Assembly: GCA_937881285.1 (NCBI GenBank)
Contig: CALGEU010000367.1
Coordinates: forward strand, 1 to 5,490
Direction: 5' to 3'
From: an uncultured Clostridia bacterium
Lineage (GTDB): Bacteria > Bacillota > Clostridia > Christensenellales > CAG-917
Length of the DNA: 5,490 bases
Shown here: in pieces, positions 1 through 4,785 of the stretch
Position numbering within the stretch: the stretch's first letter is position 1
Layout of the letters: each line of letters opens with the position of its first letter
Notes under the pieces: model-generated
Database searches by the model: none
Seen by the model: the letters and a program-made list of their open reading frames with translations, nothing else
What the model was told of the DNA's origin: nothing
Position numbers and translations under genes: made by a program

Positions 1-159
1 GCAATGGACAAAAAAGAGTTGAGAGAGATTTTGTCGGAGTATCCGTGCCGTACGGACGAGTGCGACGACATAAAACTTGCGGTGCAGAACGCGCTTTACG
101 ACGACGAAAGCGACGCGGTGATTCTTTGCGGTTCGCTGACGTTGTTTTCGGTGCTTTAA
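1..159 (+). CDS. folC: Folylpolyglutamate synthase / dihydrofolate synthase, C-terminal end (partial)
   Basis: This reading frame is open from the first base and stops with TAA at 157-159, leaving 52 residues of a protein whose start lies outside the window. FolC is a cytoplasmic Mur-ligase-family enzyme that joins glutamate to dihydropteroate and folates using ATP. The visible part reads as an alpha/beta C-terminal domain: a helix rich in Lys and Glu, a short segment with two Cys, an amphipathic helix (KLAVQNAL), then a hydrophobic strand with the C-terminal GSLTLFSVL. Terminal Gly-Ser-Leu followed by hydrophobic residues is typical of FolC ends. The catalytic and ATP-binding parts are not visible, so the call rests on this tail plus the position directly before folE, folP and folBK. 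Another Mur-ligase-fold protein cannot be fully excluded. Confidence 0.75.
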   Translation, partial: AMDKKELREILSEYPCRTDECDDIKLAVQNALYDDESDAVILCGSLTLFSVL

Positions 160-174
160 TATAAAACTAAATAC

Positions 175-201
175 CGCACGATAGCCGACGCTTTGCGTGC
201 G
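175..201 (+). other. Imperfect hairpin in the folC-folE gap
   Basis: CGCACG (175-180) pairs with CGTGCG (196-201). Inside it, AGC (183-185) pairs with GCT (190-192) around a CGAC loop, leaving a small internal loop. No T-run follows, so it does not look like a terminator. It lies 21 nt before the chosen folE start and may affect mRNA processing or translation. Its function is unknown. A related stem-loop sits before folP. Confidence 0.35.
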
Positions 202-222
202 ACTAAAAATAAAGAGTTGTTT

Positions 223-786
223 ATGAAAGACGCAGACAAACTTAAAATTCAGAACGCCGTGCGAGACATCTTGCAGGCAATAGGCGAAAATCCCGAGCGA
301 GACGGATTGAAAGAAACTCCCGACAGAGTGGCGAGAATGCTCGAAGAACTCACGAGCGGTTATCACGACGACGCAAAGGCGCATTTGTCAAAGACTTTCG
401 TCGAGAGCGGAAGCGACGTCGTGATTGAAAAAGACATTCATTTTTCTTCAACTTGCGAGCATCATCTCATGCCGTTTTTCGGCAAGGTGCACATCGCATA
501 CGTTCCCGACGGCAAAGTCGTGGGACTGTCAAAACTTGCAAGAGTGGTTGAAGTGTACGCAAGACGTCTGCAACTTCAAGAGCGCATGAACGCGGAGATT
601 GCGGACGCGATATTCGACGTGCTTTCCCCAAAGGGCGTTTTCGTCGTGGTCGAAGGCGAGCATACGTGCATGACTGCGCGCGGAGTGAAAAAATTCGGCT
701 CGAAAACGATTACGAGCGCAACGCGCGGCGACGTTCCCGACGGTGTGAAAGCGATGCTGTTTTCGCAAATCGGCGCGAAAGAGTGA
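223..786 (+). CDS. folE: GTP cyclohydrolase I (type IA)
   Basis: This 187-residue cytoplasmic enzyme converts GTP to 7,8-dihydroneopterin triphosphate, the first step of folate synthesis. The family's zinc ligands are present: Cys78 and His81 in CEHHLMPF, and Cys149 in EGEHTCMTARG. The 71-residue spacing between the two cysteines equals that of the E. coli enzyme (Cys110/Cys181). His80, the SKLARVVEVYARRLQLQER block (103-121) and GSKTITSATRG (159-169) also match the family. The N-terminal part (ENPERDGLKETPDRVARM) is the usual helical lead-in. I chose ATG at 223 because the upstream TTG at 193 falls inside a hairpin and adds residues the family does not need. A weak AAAGAG sits 6 bases before the ATG. 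The length is normal for bacterial FolE. The gene follows folC by 63 bases and precedes folP by 73, consistent with an operon. Confidence 0.97.
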   Translation: MKDADKLKIQNAVRDILQAIGENPERDGLKETPDRVARMLEELTSGYHDDAKAHLSKTFVESGSDVVIEKDIHFSSTCEHHLMPFFGKVHIAYVPDGKVVGLSKLARVVEVYARRLQLQERMNAEIADAIFDVLSPKGVFVVVEGEHTCMTARGVKKFGSKTITSATRGDVPDGVKAMLFSQIGAKE

Positions 787-803
787 ATATTCTTGAAAAA
801 ATG

Positions 804-823
804 CCACACGCTTTGTCGTGCGG
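804..823 (+). other. Hairpin with short T-run between folE and folP
   Basis: CCACACG (804-810) pairs with CGTGCGG (817-823), with one A-C mismatch and a CTTTGT loop, followed by only four T residues. It could be a weak intrinsic terminator or attenuator that lowers expression of the distal genes, or an mRNA processing structure. The mismatch and short T-run argue against strong termination, and folP is still expected to be read through. Confidence 0.35.
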
Positions 824-859
824 TTTTGCATAACAAATGCATAAAACGTGAGAAAAAAG

Positions 860-1660
860 ATGAGATACGCAAAAGAATACGGATTTAAGGTCAGAGACAG
901 CGTTTTTACAGGCGGAACGCACGTCATGGCGATACTCAACGTCACTCCCGACAGTTTCTGGTCGGGAAGCCGCCACGCACACGACGCGGTGGAGACCGCA
1001 CGCAAATTTATAGAACAAGGTGCGGAAATTATCGACATAGGCGGACAGTCTACAAGACCCGGCAACGTGCAGGTGAGCGCGATAGAAGAGATGGCACGCG
1101 TTTTGCCTGCCGTCGAAGGAATAAGGGAAGCGTTTCCCGATATACCCATAAGCGTCGATACGTTTTATCCCGACGTTGCGCAAGCGGCAATCGACGCAGG
1201 CGCAGATATGATAAACGACGTGAGTTGTCTTGCATACGACGGTATGGTGAACATTCTTGCCGACACGGGCGCAAGCGTTTGCGTTATGCACAACAGACGA
1301 AACACCAAAATAAAAGACCTTTTTCTCGACAAACAAATCGGTCTGCAAAGTGCGGTGGACAAACTTATATGCGCAGGCGTTGACGTAAATAAAATTTTGC
1401 TTGACGGCGGCATAGGTTTCAACAAAAACAACGATGAAGATTGGCAACTTTTGCGCGGCTACGATAAACTCGTTGATGCTTTCGACGAGCCGTTTTTGCT
1501 CGGTACGTCCAGAAAATCCATGTTTGGCGGAGACGTTGATTCGCGACTTTCGGCAACGCTTGATTCGACGGCACTTGCGGTGAAACAGGGTGTATTGTTC
1601 GTGCGCGTACACGACGTAAAAGAAAACGTCGCGATTATAAAATGCACGCAAAGGGTGTGA
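860..1660 (+). CDS. folP: Dihydropteroate synthase
   Basis: This 266-residue TIM-barrel enzyme condenses 6-hydroxymethyl-7,8-dihydropterin diphosphate with p-aminobenzoate. It is the sulfonamide target. Family signatures appear in order: MAILNVTPDSF (23-33), DIGGQSTRPG (59-68), SVDTF (98-102), IND (118-120), VMH (142-144), LDGGIGF (181-187, with the pterin-binding Asp182), GTSRKS (215-220, with the conserved Ser-Arg-Lys) and RVHDV (249-253). Length is normal. Differences from the commonest consensus are Gln63 for Glu, Gly183 for Pro in the LDPGIGF motif, and WSGSR after DSF. None removes a known catalytic residue. The start is uncertain: ATG at 860 is preferred, but an in-frame GTG at 848 would add four residues, and neither has a strong Shine-Dalgarno. 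The stop is 2 bases before the folBK start, so the two are almost certainly co-transcribed and probably translationally coupled. Confidence 0.97.
   Translation: MRYAKEYGFKVRDSVFTGGTHVMAILNVTPDSFWSGSRHAHDAVETARKFIEQGAEIIDIGGQSTRPGNVQVSAIEEMARVLPAVEGIREAFPDIPISVDTFYPDVAQAAIDAGADMINDVSCLAYDGMVNILADTGASVCVMHNRRNTKIKDLFLDKQIGLQSAVDKLICAGVDVNKILLDGGIGFNKNNDEDWQLLRGYDKLVDAFDEPFLLGTSRKSMFGGDVDSRLSATLDSTALAVKQGVLFVRVHDVKENVAIIKCTQRV
1651..1655 (+). promoter_or_regulatory. Ribosome binding site deciding the folBK start
   Basis: AAGGG lies inside the last codons of folP, 7 bases before ATG 1663. It favours that ATG over the in-frame ATG at 1642, which would overlap folP by 19 bases and add seven residues before the normal FolB N-terminus. 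Confidence 0.7.
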
Positions 1661-1662
1661 AT

Positions 1663-2484
1663 ATGGACGTCGTAATTCTAAAAGATTTTGAAGTCAAAGC
1701 GTGCCACGGAGTGAACCCGGAAGAGAAAGTCAATCCGCAAAGATTCTTGTTTACGGCGGAGATTTTCACCGACTTTTCAAATTGTGCGAAAAGCGACGAT
1801 TTGTCGCAAACGATAAGTTACAGCGACGTAAAAAAGACTTTAAGGTCGTTTTGTGAAAATAACTGCTTTGACCTTATCGAAACTCTTGCCGTAAAAGCGG
1901 CAGAAATTCTGCTGAAAAAATATCCGCTTGCAAGCAAAGTGAAACTCACCGTCAAAAAGCCCGATGCGCCTATGAGCGGCGTTTTCGACTACGCGGGCGT
2001 GAGCGTCGAAAGAGAATGGACGACGGTTTATCTCGCACTCGGGTCAAGCATGGGAGACAAGGGCGGTTATCTCGATTTTGCAATGAAAAGATTGCTTGCC
2101 GACGACAATTTCAGAAACGTGAAAGAGAGCAATCGTATCGTCACGAAGCCGTACGGCGGAGTCGCAAAAAACGATTTCGTCAACAGCGCGGTGAAAGCCG
2201 AGACGCTCTATTCTCCGCAAGAATTGCTTGCGTGCATAAACGAGATTGAAAAGAACGGCGACAGGGTGCGCCTTGAAAGGTGGGGGGACAGAACGCTGGA
2301 TATAGACATCGTTTTTTACGGTGACGAGATTGTGGAAGACGACAACCTTTGCGTGCCGCATATCGATATGCAAAACAGAGATTTCGTGCTTGCTCCGCTG
2401 AACGAACTTTGCCCGAACAAACTTCACCCCGTTTTGAAAAAGCGTGTGAGAGAATTGTACGAGAATTTGACGAAAACGAATTGA
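1663..2484 (+). CDS. folBK: Bifunctional dihydroneopterin aldolase / HPPK (FolB-FolK fusion)
   Basis: This 273-residue cytoplasmic fusion performs two consecutive folate steps. Residues 1-118 are dihydroneopterin aldolase, which converts dihydroneopterin to 6-hydroxymethyl-dihydropterin. They contain the HGVNPEEK motif (15-22, with the active-site Glu), Tyr53 in ISYSDV and Lys99 in VKKPDAP, which align with the catalytic Glu/Tyr/Lys set of the family. Residues 121-273 are 6-hydroxymethyl-dihydropterin pyrophosphokinase, which transfers diphosphate from ATP. Its motifs are ALGSSMGD (125-132), TKPYGG with NDFVNS (161-175), RWGDRTLDIDI (206-216, with the Mg-binding Asp213 and Asp215) and RDFVLAPL (239-246). 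The domains join with almost no linker (EWTTVYLALG). Such fusions are known in Firmicutes. The gene starts 2 bases after folP, is the last gene of the operon, and is followed by a terminator. Confidence 0.97.
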   Translation: MDVVILKDFEVKACHGVNPEEKVNPQRFLFTAEIFTDFSNCAKSDDLSQTISYSDVKKTLRSFCENNCFDLIETLAVKAAEILLKKYPLASKVKLTVKKPDAPMSGVFDYAGVSVEREWTTVYLALGSSMGDKGGYLDFAMKRLLADDNFRNVKESNRIVTKPYGGVAKNDFVNSAVKAETLYSPQELLACINEIEKNGDRVRLERWGDRTLDIDIVFYGDEIVEDDNLCVPHIDMQNRDFVLAPLNELCPNKLHPVLKKRVRELYENLTKTN

Positions 2485-2512
2485 CAAACGTAGCAGTCCC
2501 CTTTTGTATAAT
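2481..2512 (+). promoter_or_regulatory. Candidate sigma-A promoter at the folBK stop codon
   Basis: A perfect TTGACA (2481-2486) overlaps the folBK stop and a perfect TATAAT (2507-2512) follows. The spacer is 20 bases, longer than the preferred 16-18, so strength is doubtful. If active it would start near 2519 and meet the terminator at 2554-2582, giving a transcript of about 65 nt. The two hexamers may also be coincidental. Confidence 0.4.
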
Positions 2513-2553
2513 TGCAATTCAATAGAATCGATTGCCAACCGACCGATACTCAG

Positions 2554-2582
2554 ACGACGAAGAGAAATTTTCGTCGTTTTTT
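2554..2582 (+). terminator. Intrinsic terminator of the folate operon
   Basis: The arm ACGACGAAGA (2554-2563) pairs with TTTTCGTCGT (2568-2577), including one G-U pair, around a GAAA tetraloop (2564-2567). A T-run to 2582 follows. A GNRA-capped stem with a U-tail is a classic rho-independent terminator. It lies 70 bases after folBK and separates the operon from the next gene. Confidence 0.88.
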
Positions 2583-2623
2583 ATTGTTTGTAATAATCGT
2601 TTTTAGCGTTGAAATTTTTGTGT

Positions 2624-2658
2624 GCGGTTTTGCTTTGCGATTGCCGTGATAAAACCGC
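2624..2658. repeat. Inverted repeat upstream of the DUF567 promoter
   Basis: GCGGTTTT (2624-2631) and AAAACCGC (2651-2658) form a perfect 8-bp inverted repeat with a 19-base spacer. It ends two bases before the -35 element of the next gene. It could be an operator, but an 8-bp dyad at this spacing is expected by chance about once or a few times per window of this size. The placement is the main reason to list it. Confidence 0.35.
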
Positions 2659-2660
2659 TA

Positions 2661-2689
2661 TTGCAAGAATATCGTTTTTATGGTATATT
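2661..2689 (+). promoter_or_regulatory. Sigma-A promoter of the LURP-one-related gene
   Basis: TTGCAA (2661-2666, four of six matches) is followed by a 17-base spacer and TATATT (2684-2689). A TG at 2681-2682, one base before the hexamer, makes it an extended -10. The predicted start is near 2696, about 40 bases before the ATG. Confidence 0.75.
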
Positions 2690-2694
2690 GATAA

Positions 2695-2722
2695 AAAGCG
2701 GCGAAACGATATTGACCGCTTT
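2695..2722 (+). other. 5'-UTR stem-loop before the DUF567 gene
   Basis: AAAGCGG (2695-2701) pairs perfectly with CCGCTTT (2716-2722), enclosing a 14-base loop. It begins at the predicted transcription start and ends just before the AGGGG ribosome binding site (2725-2729). It could stabilise the 5' end of the mRNA or modulate ribosome access. No ligand-binding motif is recognisable. Confidence 0.4.
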
Positions 2723-2734
2723 ATAGGGGACATA

Positions 2735-3238
2735 ATGAGAATAATAATCAAACAAAAGTACTGGACCATTGGTGACAAATTCAAAATCACCGACGAAAAA
2801 GGCAACGCGGTTTTCTTTGCCGAAAGGCAGTTTGACCGCATTATGAACAACGTGGTGTTGTTTGACGGAAGCGGCGTTCCGCTCGGACGTATGCAGTCGG
2901 AAGTCAGGAAGTTTTTCACGAGTTGGTTTGACGTCACTGACGCAAACGGCAGAAAGGCGTTTTCAATCAACGAGAAGTTTCCGTTTTTCTCGTTCAGAAG
3001 GGCAAAGACCGAAGGCGGCGTTCTCGATTGCAAAATCAAATGCGGCCCTATTCATATGAAAGCGTTCATAGGCAACGGACAGGGCGGCTATGACAAAACT
3101 CCTGTCGTGAAGGGAAGAAAAAAGATTTTCAGCATTGCCGACACTTACGTCATCGACATCGACGAAACGAGAATCTTCCCGTCGTACGGCGCGTTTCTCG
3201 GCATATGGTACGACATGGTGAATCACCGCGGACACTGA
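2735..3238 (+). CDS. LURP-one-related (LOR / DUF567, Tubby-like fold) family protein
   Basis: This 167-residue protein matches the LURP-one-related family in length and pattern. The N-terminus (IIIKQKYWTIGDKFKITDEKGN, split here as IIIKQKYW, 3-10, and IGDKFKITDEKGN, 12-24) is the typical opening. Similar strand-turn-strand units recur at FTSWFDVTDANGR (61-73) and FSIADTYVIDIDETR (132-146). Together they suggest the 12-strand Tubby/scramblase-like barrel around a C-terminal hydrophobic helix (GAFLGIWYDMV, 152-162). There is no signal peptide or clear membrane segment besides that helix. The molecular function of bacterial LOR proteins is not established, though lipid or membrane contact is suggested by fold relatives. 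ATG 2735 is chosen because it follows AGGGG by 5 bases and lies downstream of a good promoter; the in-frame ATG at 2609 is upstream of that promoter. The gene is monocistronic, between two terminators. Confidence 0.85.
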   Translation: MRIIIKQKYWTIGDKFKITDEKGNAVFFAERQFDRIMNNVVLFDGSGVPLGRMQSEVRKFFTSWFDVTDANGRKAFSINEKFPFFSFRRAKTEGGVLDCKIKCGPIHMKAFIGNGQGGYDKTPVVKGRKKIFSIADTYVIDIDETRIFPSYGAFLGIWYDMVNHRGH

Positions 3239-3249
3239 AGCGGAAAATA

Positions 3250-3279
3250 AAAAAAGGCACGCAACGGCGTGCCTTTTTT
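3250..3279. terminator. Bidirectional intrinsic terminator
   Basis: A perfect 13-bp stem, with core GGCACGC (3256-3262) against GCGTGCC (3267-3273) and an AACG loop, is flanked by an A-run on the left and a T-run on the right. It therefore gives a U-tail on both strands. It lies between the convergent DUF567 gene and thiT and probably ends both. Confidence 0.93.
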
Positions 3280-3300
3280 CATAAATAGTTTGGCGTAAAC

Positions 3301-4491
3301 TTATTTTTCGGCGTTTTCGCTTGCTTTGTCGTTTGATTCTTCTTCATGTGCCGCCTGATTTGCGATAATCTGACGGTCGACGTCGTCAAGCTCTTCTTCA
3401 ATGATTTGTTCTTCTCTTTGTTCAGGTTTGTTCAAGTCTCCCGAAGCGACCATTGTCGCAGAGAAAGACTTGGACGCAAACAGCGCGCTGCCTGCGACGA
3501 GTGCGATTGCCATATCGACGAAAGCAAACGAGTTGTATGCCATGCTGTAAGCAACTGCCGTGTCGTACTTTTCAAGGTCTGCGTAATCGGCAAACGCGAA
3601 AACGCCCGAGCATACGTGGCAAGCGTAGCGGAGAACGACCGCAATTATGCCGCCGAGCAGGAAGGCGACGACTTTATGCTTTTTGAATACGCCCTTTTCC
3701 ATAAATATACCGCTGACGCCGATAAGCCCGAAAGCGAGCGGATAGTCGAGCAAAAATTGCATCGGGTGAATGATGTACGGGTCTTGAAGCGCTTGAAGCA
3801 CGCCGTAAAGAGTGCATACGATGAGACCGCGACGAGTGCCGAACATGCAGCAGTAAATCATAAGCGGCAAAAGGCTTGCGAACGTAATCGAGCCGCCTTG
3901 CGGAAGTTTGAACAGACGAGCATAAGAGAGCGCGAACGAGAGAGCAATCGAGATTGCGCCGTAGACGATAGCGCGCGTGTCGTTGACTTTGCGCTTGTCG
4001 CCGACAAACCACATGATTACCAAAAGTGCCATAAACACGACTGCCGACACTATCATTCCGACGAGATTTGCGCCGGGATAGTAGTCCTTTACGTCTTTAT
4101 AGTAGATTGACATCTCAACCATAGTTGCGATGAATCCGCCCAGAAGCAAAAGCCCCGTGACGAGTCCCGAAATCTTGAACGCTTTTTGACTGAAAATCGA
4201 GCATACGAGCATAGCGATTGCGCCTGCCACCGCGACGATGAGCGTTGCGAGAATGGGGTAGAAAAGCATAGGTTGCATTTCTTCGCACTGAGATTTGACG
4301 TACGCCATAACGACGAGCACCGTCATTGCAAAACCTACGACGATACCGACGCCGTATTTTTTAAGGTCGTTGAATTTTTCGCGTCTGAAAAACCATACGA
4401 GCAAACCGACCGCGATAAACGCCGCAACGATGCCGATTGCAAGATAAAGCACGACGAATTTGAGAAGGTCGTACAAATCGTTTACATCCAT
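3301..4491 (-). CDS. thiT: ThiT-family thiamine transporter S-component with N-terminal membrane extension
   Basis: This 396-residue membrane protein contains a ThiT domain at about 170-342. ThiT is the thiamine-binding S-component of ECF transporters and needs a shared EcfT/EcfA/EcfA' module, not present here. Family marks are PQGGSI (197-202), RRGLIVCTLYG (220-230), HPMQFLLDYPLAFG (242-255), RYACH (288-292, with the conserved His292) and AYSMAYN (314-320), within about six hydrophobic segments. From memory of the Lactococcus protein, Asp249 replaces the binding Glu and an aromatic Trp near 298-301 is replaced by Phe. The first 165 residues add about five further hydrophobic segments (around 12-35, 47-65, 75-99, 107-127, 141-164), which ordinary ThiT (about 180-200 residues) lacks. 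The tail (351-396) is acidic and probably cytoplasmic. The TPP riboswitch upstream strongly supports the thiamine role. The start ATG (4489-4491) follows AAGGAG by 10 bases. Confidence 0.93.
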   Translation of the reverse strand: MDVNDLYDLLKFVVLYLAIGIVAAFIAVGLLVWFFRREKFNDLKKYGVGIVVGFAMTVLVVMAYVKSQCEEMQPMLFYPILATLIVAVAGAIAMLVCSIFSQKAFKISGLVTGLLLLGGFIATMVEMSIYYKDVKDYYPGANLVGMIVSAVVFMALLVIMWFVGDKRKVNDTRAIVYGAISIALSFALSYARLFKLPQGGSITFASLLPLMIYCCMFGTRRGLIVCTLYGVLQALQDPYIIHPMQFLLDYPLAFGLIGVSGIFMEKGVFKKHKVVAFLLGGIIAVVLRYACHVCSGVFAFADYADLEKYDTAVAYSMAYNSFAFVDMAIALVAGSALFASKSFSATMVASGDLNKPEQREEQIIEEELDDVDRQIIANQAAHEEESNDKASENAEK

Positions 4492-4525
4492 AAAAAAAGT
4501 TCTCCTTGTGTGCTTAGGAGAACTT
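4492..4525 (-). terminator. Riboswitch expression platform: terminator hairpin containing the thiT Shine-Dalgarno
   Basis: On the minus strand AAGTTCTCCT (4525-4516) pairs perfectly with AGGAGAACTT (4506-4497), with a 9-base loop, and runs straight into U residues that end at the thiT ATG. This is an intrinsic terminator. Its 3' arm also holds AAGGAG, the only credible ribosome binding site for thiT, so folding both stops transcription and hides the site. The 5' arm can alternatively pair with the aptamer: ACAAGTT (4527-4521) is complementary to AACTTGT (4597-4591). Confidence 0.88.
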
Positions 4526-4565
4526 GTCGGTGCAAATATGATACGACTTGCGTCGTTTTCGTTGT

Positions 4566-4633
4566 TGCTTCCTTACGCGAGCATTAACTCACAAGTTGAA
4601 GGGTATCATCTCAGCCTTTCAGCACCCCTAGCA
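4566..4633 (-). ncRNA. TPP riboswitch (THI element) aptamer
   Basis: Read on the minus strand, the region carries the THI-box landmarks in order: GGGGTGC (4628-4622), a GAAA-capped mini P3, the invariant CTGAGAT, ACCC (4604-4601) closing P2, then CTTG-TGAG-TTAATG-CTCG-CGTAAG, which forms P4 and P5, and GGAAGCA. P1 is short: TGCT (4633-4630) with AGCA (4569-4566). There is no P3a arm, making this a minimal form. Binding of thiamine pyrophosphate stabilises P1 to P4 and so lets the downstream terminator hairpin form, repressing thiT when TPP is plentiful. The predicted transcription start is at or within a base or two of the aptamer's first base. Confidence 0.96.
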
Positions 4634-4639
4634 AAACGT

Positions 4640-4668
4640 ATTGTAACCTTTTGCGCGATATATGTCAA
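4640..4668 (-). promoter_or_regulatory. Sigma-A promoter of thiT
   Basis: On the minus strand TTGACA (4668-4663) is followed by a 17-base spacer and TACAAT (4645-4640). The -35 is perfect, the spacing optimal, and the -10 has one mismatch. Transcription should start near 4632-4633, directly at the riboswitch. Confidence 0.9.
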
Positions 4669-4684
4669 TTTTTGACGCGCAAAA
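4649..4684. repeat. Inverted repeat centred on the thiT -35 element
   Basis: TTTTGCGCG (4649-4657) and CGCGCAAAA (4676-4684) form a perfect 9-bp inverted repeat with an 18-base spacer. Its centre (4666.5) falls within the thiT -35. Inside it is a smaller dyad, GTCAA (4664-4668) and TTGAC (4672-4676). This is a plausible repressor operator for thiT, although no regulator is visible in the window and chance cannot be excluded. Confidence 0.45.
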
Positions 4685-4728
4685 TTTTGGAAATATCTCA
4701 CAATTCGTATTGCAAAGGGGCATTTTTG

Positions 4729-4757
4729 TTGACTTATCTTATACAAAGGTATATTAT
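4729..4757 (+). promoter_or_regulatory. Sigma-A promoter of mscL
   Basis: TTGACT (4729-4734, five of six) is followed by 17 bases and TATTAT (4752-4757, five of six). An overlapping TATATT (4750-4755) would leave only 15 bases. Transcription should start near 4764, just ahead of AAGGAG (4771-4776), which lies 9 bases before the mscL ATG. The leader would be only about 20 nt long. Confidence 0.8.
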
Positions 4758-4785
4758 TTTGCCATCAACAAAGGAGAGATGACTT

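Noticed and set aside
136..165. Possible promoter CTGACG-18-TATAAA ahead of folE, within the end of folC
   Set aside because: The -35 matches only four of six positions and lies in coding sequence. The short folC-folE gap fits read-through in an operon. An internal promoter remains possible but unsupported.
193..222. Upstream TTG start for folE
   Set aside because: The TTG lies inside the 175-201 hairpin, has no Shine-Dalgarno, and would add ten residues not typical of FolE. ATG 223 fits better.
710..1651. 313-codon open frame on the minus strand, antisense to folP
   Set aside because: It starts at a TTG without a ribosome binding site and lies opposite a clear folP with all family motifs. 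Its translation is rich in Cys, His and Arg with no recognisable domain. It is a by-product of the codon use of folP.
2609..2734. Upstream ATG extending the DUF567 protein by 42 residues
   Set aside because: It precedes the extended -10 promoter and lacks a ribosome binding site. The family's typical N-terminus begins at ATG 2735, which has AGGGG in front.
3346..4110. 254-codon open frame on the plus strand, antisense to thiT
   Set aside because: The translation is highly charged and without domain features, while the opposite strand encodes a coherent membrane protein under a TPP riboswitch. It also begins downstream of the bidirectional terminator with no promoter.
4681..4728. AT-rich stretch between the thiT and mscL promoters
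   Set aside because: Besides the end of the inverted repeat I find no gene, hairpin or repeat in it. It is ordinary upstream promoter sequence.
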